NCBI RefSeq assembly: GCF_020216025.1
Contig: NZ_JAIWNC010000032.1
Location: 1 to 64,000, forward strand
Source: Jidongwangia harbinensis
Lineage (GTDB): Bacteria; Actinomycetota; Actinomycetes; Mycobacteriales; Micromonosporaceae
Reading direction: 5' to 3'
Length of the DNA stretch: 64,000 bases
Both the position numbers and the translations under genes were made by a program. Of the stretch, positions 25,918 to 33,639 are shown piece by piece (positions within the stretch are counted from its first letter, which is position 1; each line of letters starts with the position of its first letter). The notes beneath the pieces were generated by a model. That model saw nothing but the letters and a program-made list of their open reading frames with translations. It did no database searches and was not told where the DNA came from.

Positions 25918-26997
25918 TTACGGCAGCTGCACGAGGTCGGCCACCACGGCGCCGTCGGCGGTGAGGCGGACCGCGGCCGGGCTGTCGTACACGATCAGCG
26001 CCTGCCGGTCCGCGGGGTCGCCGATCAGGCCCAGGCCCTCGGCGTGGTCGTCGCCCTCGCCGTAGGTCAGCTCCACCTCACGGGTGAGCGCGGCGCCGCG
26101 CACCACCGCCGGGCTCTCGGCGCGGCCGGCGCCGTGCCACCGGTAGATCCGGACCGGCCCGTCCAGGTCCATCGTCGGTCCCGCCAGCACGAGCAGGTCG
26201 TCGCCCGCCGGGCAGAGGTCGCGCACGCCCAGGCCGTCCAGATCAAGAACGTGCTTACGGTACGGGCGCCCGTCCGCGAACGGCGTCAGGCGCAGCCGGT
26301 CCGGCTCGTCCGGGTCCACGTACGGCCGCAGCTCCAGCACGAACGCCCAGCCGCGCAGCACCGGCCCGCGCAGGCCCAGGTAGACCCGTTCGCCGCGGAC
26401 CGCGATGCCCTCCACGTCCAGACCGTTGTCCTTGCCCGGGATGGGCACGAACGCGGCCAGGTGCTCGTCGCCGCCCAGCAGCCGGCGCAGGTCGTCACGG
26501 GGGCCGAGGGCGGCGGCGCGGTGCCGCCGGCCGTCCACCACGATCTCGGGTACCGGGGTGGGCAGCCCGTCCACCTCGGCGATCGGCAACCGGACCAGGA
26601 TCTGCCGGTTGGCCTGCCCCTCGACCCGGGCCAGCCGGCGGAGCGCCTTGGCGCCGTCGTGGTGCGACTTGATCCGTTTGCGGCGCAGGCTGTGCGAACC
26701 GACCGCCCACAGGAAGTGCCCGGTCCGGGCGAGGCCCTCGATGTCGGCCTCCTCGTCGGCGTCCGCGCCGGGCAGCGCGACGAAGTCCGCGAGCCGGAAG
26801 GTGCGCTCGTCGGCGTACTCCGCGGGCCGGTCCGGGTCGTCGGCGACCAGGCGTTCCACCGTCGCCGTCTCGTCACCGGCGATCCACAGCACCTGCCCGT
26901 CCGCGCGGACCGCGGACAGGTTGGTGTGTGTGGTGGCCGCCCGCGACCGGTCACCGAAGCACAGCCGGACCGTCCTCACCAAGGTCATGTCGCTCAT
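25918..26997 (-). CDS. DUF3616-family protein
   Basis: A 359-residue protein matching the DUF3616 pattern, a likely beta-propeller: NLSAVRADGQVLWIAGDET, DIEGLARTGHFLWAVGSHS with the SLRRKR block, VEGIAVRGERVYLGLRGPVLRG and YGEGDDHAEGLGLI. No signal peptide. The biochemical role of the family is unknown. ATG at 26995-26997 is the first in-frame ATG close to the conserved region; its ribosome site is weak and ATG at 26988 is possible. It is 87 bp upstream of the caspase-like gene on the same strand, so it may be the first gene of that operon or a separate unit. The 280 bp to its right are a divergent promoter region before the glycosyltransferase operon. Confidence 0.82.
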   Translation of the reverse strand: MSDMTLVRTVRLCFGDRSRAATTHTNLSAVRADGQVLWIAGDETATVERLVADDPDRPAEYADERTFRLADFVALPGADADEEADIEGLARTGHFLWAVGSHSLRRKRIKSHHDGAKALRRLARVEGQANRQILVRLPIAEVDGLPTPVPEIVVDGRRHRAAALGPRDDLRRLLGGDEHLAAFVPIPGKDNGLDVEGIAVRGERVYLGLRGPVLRGWAFVLELRPYVDPDEPDRLRLTPFADGRPYRKHVLDLDGLGVRDLCPAGDDLLVLAGPTMDLDGPVRIYRWHGAGRAESPAVVRGAALTREVELTYGEGDDHAEGLGLIGDPADRQALIVYDSPAAVRLTADGAVVADLVQLP

Positions 26998-27278
26998 CGT
27001 GACACGGCGGCGAGGCTCGTCCGAGCCTGATCGGCAATGACACCGCTCGCTCTCCCGGCCCGGGCCCGCGGCGCCTGTGACGCCCGGTTCACGAGCAGTC
27101 ACCTGTTATTATCCGTCCCGTCGTGGGCGCAGTTCTGGATGCCCCCGAACCGGAATCATTCCCCTGATGGAACTGGTGCAATGCTGTCTCACGCGCGTTG
27201 CGACGACGTCGCTCACCGTGGTCCCACACCCCCTGCCGATCGGCTGCCCGACAGGTCGGGACCCGACCGGGGAGCGCG

Positions 27279-29576
27279 GTGAATCCTCGGCTCAGCATCG
27301 TCGTCCCGTTCTACAACGTCGAGCCCTACATCGGGGCCTGTCTGGACTCCCTGGCCCGGCAGACGTTCCGTGACTTCGAGGTCGTCCTGGTCGACGACGG
27401 CTCCCGGGACGGCAGTGCACAGATCGCCCGGACGTTCTGCGACCAGGACCCGCGGTTCCGCATCGTCACCCAGGAGAACCAGGGACTCGGTCCGGCGCGC
27501 AACACCGGCGTGCAGCACAGTCAGGGCGAGTACCTGACGTTCGTCGACAGCGACGACCTGGTCAGCCGCCATGCGTACGACCTCATGATCCGTTCGCTGG
27601 ACGAGACCGCGTCGTCGCTGGCCGCCGGCAACGCGCGGCGCTTCAACAACACCAGCGGCGTACGCCAGTCGTACGTGCACCGGATCCCGTTCGCCAAGGA
27701 CCGCCCGGCCACCCACGTCTTCGACTACCCGGCGCTGGCGCTGGACCGCATGGTGTGGAACAAGGTCTACCGGCGCAGCTTCTGGGACCAGTTCCGCTTT
27801 GCGTTCCCGGCGATCCGGTACGAGGACTATCCGGTCACCCTGCGCGGGCACATCGAGGCCATCACGGTGGACTGCATCTCCGCCCCGGTCTACTACTGGC
27901 GTGAGCGGGAGTCCGGCGAGTCGATCACCCAGCAGAAGTTCCAGTACGCCAACCTGCACGACCGGGTCACGTCCGCCGAGATGGTCTTCGACCTGATCGA
28001 CAAGCGGGCCCCGGAACTGCGCGCCGAGGTGCACCGCCACCTCGCCCTGACCGACATGGCGACCGTGGTGCAGGCCTTCGCCACCGCGCCCGAGGACGAG
28101 TTGCGGCCGCTGCTGGAACTCGGCCGCCGGCTGAGCCGCCGCCTGGACCAGGACCTGCTCGGCGACGTGCGGACGTTCGAGCGGCTGCAGTACTACGCGC
28201 TGCAGACCGGCGACGTCGAACTGCTGCAGCGCCTGGCCCGGTTCCGCGCCGAGGGCGGTCTGGCCGGCGGCGCCCGCGCCCAGCGCAACCCGGTGCTCCC
28301 GTGGCAGTACGAGAACCGCTACCCGGGCCTGCACGGGCACTCCGGCGTACCCTCGCGGGTCTACCGGCTGCCCCGGGAGGAACTCGCCCTGCGGACCCGG
28401 GCGTCGGAGATCACCTGGACGCCGGACGAGCTGGTGATCAGCGGCACCGCGGAGATCGCCCACGTGCCCACCGAGAACCGCTCGTCCCTGCGGATCTCGC
28501 TGATCAGCGGCGGCCGGCGGTTCCGGCTGCCGGTGCAGCGCCGCCCCGGCCGGGACACCCACGGCGAGGAACGCCTGGTCGACTGGACCACCCGGGTGCC
28601 GCGGTCGCTGCTGGCCGAGGTGCCGCCGAAGGGCGCACACCTGTCGGTGGACTTCCGCAACGGTCACCTGCGCCGGCGCGGCCCGCTGACCCGGACCCTG
28701 GCCGGCAACGTCAGCCACCCGGCCGGCCAGCGGGTCGGCGACGCCTGGATCCAGCCCACCTGGGCCGGCGACGGCCGCCTGATGCTGCGCCGGCTGGTCG
28801 ACCAGCCGGAACTCGCCACCGTCGAGTTCACCGCGGACGAGCTGGTGTTCACCGGCCGGCTGCCGGCCGAGCTGGTCGACCCGGAGCTGCGGCTGACCCG
28901 GTCGTCCGGCTACATCCGGGTGCCGCTGGACCTGCGGGCGGACGGCACCGGGGCCGCGTTCACCGCGCGGATCCGGCTGGACGACCTGGTGGACGAGGAG
29001 AACGCGGACGACCCGTTCACCGGCCGTACCCACCGGGTGCCGAGCATCTACCACGACGACGGGAGCCGGCGGCGGCTGTTGCTGATCACCGGTCTCGACC
29101 ACGCGGTGACCACGGTGCACCACGGGCGGATGCTGAGCGTCACCCGGTCGCCCGGGATGTTCGCGAACCTCGGCGAGGCACCGGTCCGGATCGTCGTGGA
29201 CCGGATCGAGAGCCCCACCGACGGCACCTCGTCGACGCTCGTGGTGTCCGGTCCGCAGTGGCCCGGCGTGACCTACGACGGGCTGGTGTGGCGCCGGTTC
29301 CGGCCCAACTCCGACGACGCCATCGACGTGCCCTGCCGGGTTAAGGTGGACGGCAGCCGGTGGGTGGCCGAGGCGGACACCGCTGATCTGCTGCTGCCGG
29401 CCGACGGGGAGGACGGCACGCCGGACTGGACACTGTTCGCCTCGGACGACGGCACCCCGTACGCCGTGCAGACCGAGCCGTTCCTGCTCAGCCGCCTCCC
29501 GGCCACGCTGATCGGTGACGGCCGGCGGGGCCTCCTGCAGTCGCGGGCGGGCACCCTTCACCTGGAGACGAGCTGA
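27279..29576 (+). CDS. Family 2 glycosyltransferase with a large C-terminal beta domain
   Basis: A 765-residue protein. The N-terminal GT-A domain (about 1-250) has SIVVPFYNVEPYIGACLDSL, VLVDDGSRDGS, GPARNTGVQHSQGEYLTFVD and the metal-binding VDSDD, followed by VYYWRERESGESIT; this is the family 2 pattern seen in teichoic acid and capsule enzymes. A helical middle region extends to ~350. The remaining ~400 residues are beta-rich, with repeated blocks (ITWTPDELVISGTAEI and VEFTADELVFTGRL) suggesting two or three related immunoglobulin-like modules, as in TarS- or TagF-associated proteins. No export signal. GTG at 27279 follows GGGGAG. First gene of a three-gene operon (6-nt gap to the next). 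Likely builds a cell-surface polymer; sugar and acceptor unknown. Confidence 0.88.
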   Translation: MNPRLSIVVPFYNVEPYIGACLDSLARQTFRDFEVVLVDDGSRDGSAQIARTFCDQDPRFRIVTQENQGLGPARNTGVQHSQGEYLTFVDSDDLVSRHAYDLMIRSLDETASSLAAGNARRFNNTSGVRQSYVHRIPFAKDRPATHVFDYPALALDRMVWNKVYRRSFWDQFRFAFPAIRYEDYPVTLRGHIEAITVDCISAPVYYWRERESGESITQQKFQYANLHDRVTSAEMVFDLIDKRAPELRAEVHRHLALTDMATVVQAFATAPEDELRPLLELGRRLSRRLDQDLLGDVRTFERLQYYALQTGDVELLQRLARFRAEGGLAGGARAQRNPVLPWQYENRYPGLHGHSGVPSRVYRLPREELALRTRASEITWTPDELVISGTAEIAHVPTENRSSLRISLISGGRRFRLPVQRRPGRDTHGEERLVDWTTRVPRSLLAEVPPKGAHLSVDFRNGHLRRRGPLTRTLAGNVSHPAGQRVGDAWIQPTWAGDGRLMLRRLVDQPELATVEFTADELVFTGRLPAELVDPELRLTRSSGYIRVPLDLRADGTGAAFTARIRLDDLVDEENADDPFTGRTHRVPSIYHDDGSRRRLLLITGLDHAVTTVHHGRMLSVTRSPGMFANLGEAPVRIVVDRIESPTDGTSSTLVVSGPQWPGVTYDGLVWRRFRPNSDDAIDVPCRVKVDGSRWVAEADTADLLLPADGEDGTPDWTLFASDDGTPYAVQTEPFLLSRLPATLIGDGRRGLLQSRAGTLHLETS

Positions 29577-29582
29577 TCGGTC

Positions 29583-30419
29583 ATGCACCACCACAACCAC
29601 TACTACGGGCAGACGCACATCCTGGCCCGCTACTGCGGCCTGGACGACGAGTTCCCGCCCCGGATCCGCGGCTACCTGCAGCACGGCTGGAACGTCGGCT
29701 GCGGCTGGAACCCGGTCCACGAGTTCTTCGACGGCGCCTGGCGGTACGTCTGGAGTGACGCGCCGCGCCGGCGCGGTCACTCGCTCGGCCGCCGCGACTA
29801 CCACGTGGTCGGCGCACCGTTCCTCTACCTGATGGACCTCGAACCGGACCTGGGCGTGGTGCCCGAACGCCGGGGCACGCTGTGGTTCCTCTTCCACGGC
29901 TGGGAGGCCGCGGGGATGAGCGGCAAGATCGCCGGGAACCACGCGCGGCTGATCGACGAGATCAAGGACACCGAGACCGAGCCGGTCACGATCAGCCTCT
30001 ACTACACCGAGTACGAACAACCGGAGATCCGCCGGGCGTACGAGGAGGCCGGTTTCGAGGTGATCTGCTTCGGCAAGCGCGGCTGGAACTACGAGGGCAC
30101 CGACCGCGAGTTCCTGTACAAGCAGCTGGCCGCGTTCCGGGGCTTCAAGCGGGTGGCCGCGAACCGGCTGAGCACCGCCATCTTCTACGGCGTCGCGGCC
30201 GGCTGCGTGCCCGCCGTGTACGGCGACGCGATGGAACTGGAAGGCGACAATCCGCTCTTCGGCGGGCAGTCCCGGATCCATCGGCTGTGGCCCGACATGC
30301 TGGGCAAGGACATCGACCTCGAGGCGGCACGGGCCGTCACCGACGACGAACTCGGCCGGGCGTACGTGATGCCACCGGCCGAGATGCGCATGCTCTTCGA
30401 TTGGAACCACCGTGACTGA
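29583..30419 (+). CDS. Unrecognised protein, possibly a polysaccharide-type glycosyltransferase
   Basis: A 278-residue soluble protein with many Trp, Tyr and His. It begins MHHHNHYYGQTHILARYCGL and contains YLQHGWNVG, FLFHGWEAAGMSG, ISLYYTEYEQPEIRRAYEEAG, VICFGKRGWNYEGTDREF and NRLSTAIFYGVAAGC. The last block (serine-thr plus small residues followed by VPAVYGD) resembles the donor-binding end of GT-B glycosyltransferases, and the operon context also points there. I do not recognise a named family, so the call is tentative. It begins 6 nt after the glycosyltransferase stop and overlaps the next gene by 8 nt, so the three products almost certainly act together. Confidence 0.78.
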   Translation: MHHHNHYYGQTHILARYCGLDDEFPPRIRGYLQHGWNVGCGWNPVHEFFDGAWRYVWSDAPRRRGHSLGRRDYHVVGAPFLYLMDLEPDLGVVPERRGTLWFLFHGWEAAGMSGKIAGNHARLIDEIKDTETEPVTISLYYTEYEQPEIRRAYEEAGFEVICFGKRGWNYEGTDREFLYKQLAAFRGFKRVAANRLSTAIFYGVAAGCVPAVYGDAMELEGDNPLFGGQSRIHRLWPDMLGKDIDLEAARAVTDDELGRAYVMPPAEMRMLFDWNHRD

Positions 30420-32103
30420 CACCAAGCCGAACCCCACGGAGATCGTCCGAGGCGAGATCCAGCCGTGGACCGACTACGAGAGCTACCGCAAGCCGGCGGG
30501 TGGCCCGGTCCTGCGGGCGTTCCTCGACGACCTGCTCCCGGAGTCCGCGTCCCGGACCCTGGTGGCCGGCCCGCACGGCGCGGACGTGGTCGAGCTGGTG
30601 GCCGGGCGCAGCGCCCACGTCACCGTGCTGGTCCGTTCCGTGAGCGACGCCGCGACGCTGCGCGAACGCTTCGCCGGTGCCGAGGTCACCGTGCTGGCCG
30701 GGGCGCTCGACGGCCTGGTCGACCACGGGACCGAGCCGTTCGACGTGGTGCTCGCCGCGGACGGCCTGGACCGCTTGCTGGGCGCCGACTCGCCGGCCCT
30801 GGACTGGCCGGAGCGGGCCGCCCTGCTGCGCCGGCTCGCCACACCGGAGGCGCTGGTCGTGGTCGGCGTCGAGAACGAGTTCGGGCTGACCGGCCTGCTG
30901 GACAGTCGGCCCCTGGACGAGCGCCACGGCGACGACGAGTGGCGCCCGCTGCACGACGACCCCCACCGGCCGACGTCGCCGGCCCAGGTCGCCGAGGCGC
31001 TGACCGGGCTGGGCCTCGCGGTGCACGCGAGCTACGCCAGCTTCGACCCGGCCGGGCTGCCGCACACGCTGCTGCGGGACGCCGCCGCCGCGGGCACCCG
31101 CCCCGGTCGTCCGGCGGCCCGGCTGGCCACCGCCGGGTTGTCCGCCGCGGCCGCGCACGCGCCGCTGCTGACCTCGGTCGCCGACGGCGCCGCGGCGGCC
31201 GCCCGGGCCGGGCAGCTCAGCGCGGTGGCGCCGGGCTGGCTCGTGGTGTGCGGCACCGGCGGCGGCACCACCCGCACCGGCTACGCCGCCTACGGCGGTG
31301 GCGTCCTCGCCGCCGACCTGACCGACGCGACCTGGCAGACCCGGTTCCAGCCCGCCGACGGTACGACCACGAGTGGTGTCGTCTTCGACCCGGCGCTGGT
31401 CGCCGCGCAGGTGCCGGACACCGAGTCGGCCGAGACGCTGCTGTTCCGCCTGGCCGCCGCGGAGGACGTGCCGGGGTTCCGCCGCCTCGCCGCCCGGTTC
31501 GGGGCGTGGGCGGAGGACGGCCGCATCCTGGCGCTCGACGACGTGCAGGTCGACGGGGACGGCTTCGCCTCCGGCTTCTCCGGCTGGCGCCCCGCCGACC
31601 CGGCCGGCCGGGACGAGCTGCTGGCCGCGGCCTGGCACCGGTTCCGGGACCGGCTGGTGCACGCGCACCGGCGGCACCCGTGGCCACCATGGATGGTCGA
31701 CGGCGACGACCTGGTCAGCACCTGGCTCGGCATGTCCGGCGTGGAGGCGGACGCGGCCGTGCTCAAGCGCGGCCGGGAGATCGCCGACGCGCTGGCCGCG
31801 GCCGCCGACGTCGCGGCCGAGCAGCCGGACGTCCGGACACTCCTCGCGGACGCCGAGGAGAACCGCAAGAAGGTGACCGAACTCGCCGGGCACATCTTCG
31901 GTCTGGAACGGACGCTGCGCTTCCGCGACAAGTCGCTGAAGACCCGGGAGCAGCAGCTCCGGGCGATCCGCGACGAACTGCGCAAGCTCAAGTACTCGCG
32001 GTCGATGCAGCTGGTGCTGGCGATCCGCAAGGTGGCCGGGCTGCGCAAGCCGAAGCGCCTGGCCAAGGCGGTCAAGCGCCGCATACCCCGACGCGACCTC
32101 TGA
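30412..32103 (+). CDS. Methyltransferase-like protein with C-terminal coiled coil
   Basis: A 563-residue protein beginning at a GTG within the previous gene (8-nt overlap). Residues ~30-220 have the layout of a class I SAM-dependent methyltransferase (TLVAGPHGADVVELVAGRSA as the glycine-containing first strand, FDVVLAADGLDRLLG as the fourth strand, then LVVVGVENEFGL). The first motif lacks the classical GxGxG, so activity is uncertain. A second Ala-rich domain follows (VFDPALVAAQVPD, LFRLAAAEDVPGFRRLAARFG). Residues ~475-535 form a charged coiled coil (DAEENRKKVTELAGHIFGLE...), and the end is very basic (KPKRLAKAVKRRIPRRD). Coiled coil plus methyltransferase recalls capsule chain-length or polymer-modifying proteins. 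Role inferred from context only. Confidence 0.78.
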   Translation: MTDTKPNPTEIVRGEIQPWTDYESYRKPAGGPVLRAFLDDLLPESASRTLVAGPHGADVVELVAGRSAHVTVLVRSVSDAATLRERFAGAEVTVLAGALDGLVDHGTEPFDVVLAADGLDRLLGADSPALDWPERAALLRRLATPEALVVVGVENEFGLTGLLDSRPLDERHGDDEWRPLHDDPHRPTSPAQVAEALTGLGLAVHASYASFDPAGLPHTLLRDAAAAGTRPGRPAARLATAGLSAAAAHAPLLTSVADGAAAAARAGQLSAVAPGWLVVCGTGGGTTRTGYAAYGGGVLAADLTDATWQTRFQPADGTTTSGVVFDPALVAAQVPDTESAETLLFRLAAAEDVPGFRRLAARFGAWAEDGRILALDDVQVDGDGFASGFSGWRPADPAGRDELLAAAWHRFRDRLVHAHRRHPWPPWMVDGDDLVSTWLGMSGVEADAAVLKRGREIADALAAAADVAAEQPDVRTLLADAEENRKKVTELAGHIFGLERTLRFRDKSLKTREQQLRAIRDELRKLKYSRSMQLVLAIRKVAGLRKPKRLAKAVKRRIPRRDL

Positions 32104-32132
32104 GTCGTCGCCCCCCGGGCGGGCCCCGCGGG

Positions 32133-32230
32133 GTGTGGTGTCCGGGCGGGCGTCGCGGGGGTGTGGTGTCCGGGCGGGTATCGCGGGGGTGTGGTGTCCG
32201 GGCGGGTATCGCGGGGTGTGGTGTCCGCGG
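32133..32230. repeat. 28-bp tandem repeat, about 3.5 copies
   Basis: Units begin GTGTGGTGTCC at 32133, 32161, 32189 and 32216 (spacing 28, 28, 27). The units are nearly identical, followed each time by GGGCGGGTATCGCGGG or GGGCGGGCGTCGCGGG. It begins 30 nt after the methyltransferase-like gene. There are no unique spacers, so it is a minisatellite and not a CRISPR array. Confidence 0.85.
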
Positions 32231-32346
32231 TCGTGGCCGGGGCGTGGTGGCTGGACGGGCGACTTGGTGCCGGGACGTGGTTCGATTCCGGGCGACGCAC
32301 GGCGCCCGGCCGATCCAAACGCGAGGTTTGCGGCTTCTGCAGCGGC

Positions 32347-32397
32347 AGATCTTGGCGGCGTAGGCAGATTTTGAAGCGCGATTGCCCCTTATAGGGC
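32347..32397. repeat. Half copy of the dispersed hairpin element
   Basis: Starts AGATCTTGGCGGC and continues to ATTGCCCCTTATAGGG; about 30 of the first 42 positions match the left arm and centre of the element at 15997-16085, without gaps. The right arm is not recognisable, so this copy is truncated or diverged. Confidence 0.55.
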
Positions 32398-32564
32398 CGT
32401 CGGGCGGCAGCCCTCATCGCAGCCCCTTGCTCTGAGCACTATGCGGTATCACCGGATGTAGTGGACAGCGGGTGGCAGGTCGACCACCACCGCACGACTT
32501 CCGCCCACGTGCCCGATGAGCCCGTTTCGCGCCGCGCTCACCGCCGGCCCTGGTCACGGTGTGC

Positions 32565-32740
32565 TGAGGTGTGGTGCGCTGCGTACCGCAAATCCTCACG
32601 CCCAGGGGTGCCGGGCGCGGTGTGTTGAGGTCTGGTGCGCTGCGTACCGCAAATCCTCACGCCCAGGGGTGCCGGGCGCGGTGTGTTGAGGTGTGGTGCG
32701 CTATGCACCGCACCTCCGCACGCCCCACCGCTCCGGCCTG
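32565..32740. repeat. 61-bp tandem repeat, two full copies and one partial, each with a small hairpin
   Basis: Units start TGAGGT at 32565, 32626 and 32687 (exact 61-bp spacing). The first two differ at one position over the whole unit; the third is diverged after about 20 bp. Each unit contains the foldable core GGTGCGCTGCGTACC flanked by TGAGG and CCTCA. In the third unit the core reads GGTGCGCTATGCACC, which keeps outer pairing. Confidence 0.8.
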
Positions 32741-32894
32741 GCGTGCCCGCGCGCCGGAACCACACGCACGCACCACCCGCGGCCACACGGGGTGCGACAC
32801 GCCGCCCCGCACCGACGTCCGCCCACCTGCCGGCGGGCGCGCCGGCCCTGGCGGCGGCCGTGGTGGCCGCCGCCGTTCCGGGTACCGCGCCGGT

Positions 32895-33503
32895 TCAGAG
32901 CCAGTTGGCCTCCGTGGCGATGCGGATGGCGTCCAGCCGGCTGCGCGCCCCGACCTTGTGCGTGATCGTCGACAGGTAGGTGCGGATCGTCCCCGGGGTG
33001 AGGAACAGCGCCGCGGCGATCTCGCGTACCGACCTGCCCTCGGCGGCCAGCCGCAGCACGTCCCGTTCCCTCGGGGTGAGCGGGCTGGTCCGCGCGTTCA
33101 TCACCGACACGGCGATCTCCGGGGTGATGAAACCCTCGCCGGCCGACACCCGCCGCACCGCGGCGAGCAGGTCGTCGACGTGGCACTCCTTGCTGAGGAA
33201 CGCTCGGACCTGACAGCCCAGGGCGTGCCGGAACGCGCTGGAAGCGGCCACCGTGGTGAGGGCGAGTACGGTGCCCGGGTCGGCCTGCAGATTGGTGATG
33301 ACGTTGACCGCGTCGGTCACCGAGGCGCTCAGCGTGTCCAGATCGACGATGAAGACGTCCACCCGGAGGTCCTGCAGCAGCTCCTTGGTGACGTCCACGC
33401 TGGACACGTCCGCCACCACCTCCAGGTCGTCCGGACAGGACAGGGCCATGGCGAGAGCGGAACGTAACAGCGGCGCATCGGCGACCACCATAATGTTGAT
33501 CAC
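32895..33503 (-). CDS. RamR/AmfR-like LuxR-family regulator (left end of the lanthipeptide locus)
   Basis: A 202-residue protein with an N-terminal receiver-like domain and a C-terminal LuxR/FixJ helix-turn-helix (SPLTPRERDVLRLAAEGRS, then VREIAAALFLTPGTIRTYLS). The receiver is atypical: the acidic pair that normally binds magnesium is replaced by ADAP at the N-terminus, while an aspartate remains in VFIVDLDTL. This matches the RamR/AmfR group of orphan regulators that control SapB-type loci. GTG at 33501-33503 follows GGAAGGAA by 7 nt. A second regulator of the same type closes the other end of the locus at 42608-43234; the two share the ending WL. No kinase gene accompanies it. Confidence 0.85.
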   Translation of the reverse strand: MINIMVVADAPLLRSALAMALSCPDDLEVVADVSSVDVTKELLQDLRVDVFIVDLDTLSASVTDAVNVITNLQADPGTVLALTTVAASSAFRHALGCQVRAFLSKECHVDDLLAAVRRVSAGEGFITPEIAVSVMNARTSPLTPRERDVLRLAAEGRSVREIAAALFLTPGTIRTYLSTITHKVGARSRLDAIRIATEANWL

Positions 33504-33639
33504 GGTTGAGTTCCTTCCAAAGTTTGCGGCTGTGCCTGGTCGTCCGGTTTCTTCACGGATCGACTGGCAGCGGACAGGCGGCAAAGGTGTCCGGAGCAGG
33601 CACACTCGGCGGTGCGGTGCCTGAACGGACGCGGAAGGT

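Larger units (their letters stand above)
32104..32894. other. Repeat-rich gene-free stretch
   Basis: No supportable coding sequence between the surface-polymer operon and the regulator gene. It contains three distinct repeat features: a 28-bp tandem repeat (32133-32230), a half copy of the hairpin element (32347-32397) and a 61-bp tandem repeat carrying small hairpins (32565-32740). The frames that read through are composed of repeats and lack ribosome sites. Confidence 0.6.

Noticed and set aside
27213..30437. Frame of more than 1000 codons antisense to the glycosyltransferase operon
   Set aside because: It covers three well-supported genes on the other strand, crosses their boundaries and has no domains.
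32133..32230. Possible CRISPR array
   Set aside because: Units of 28 bp follow one another without unique spacers, and no cas gene is present in the window.
32268..32300. tRNA-like T-loop (GGTTCGATTCC)
   Set aside because: The flanking bases do not form a 5-bp stem and no acceptor, D or anticodon arm can be folded around it.
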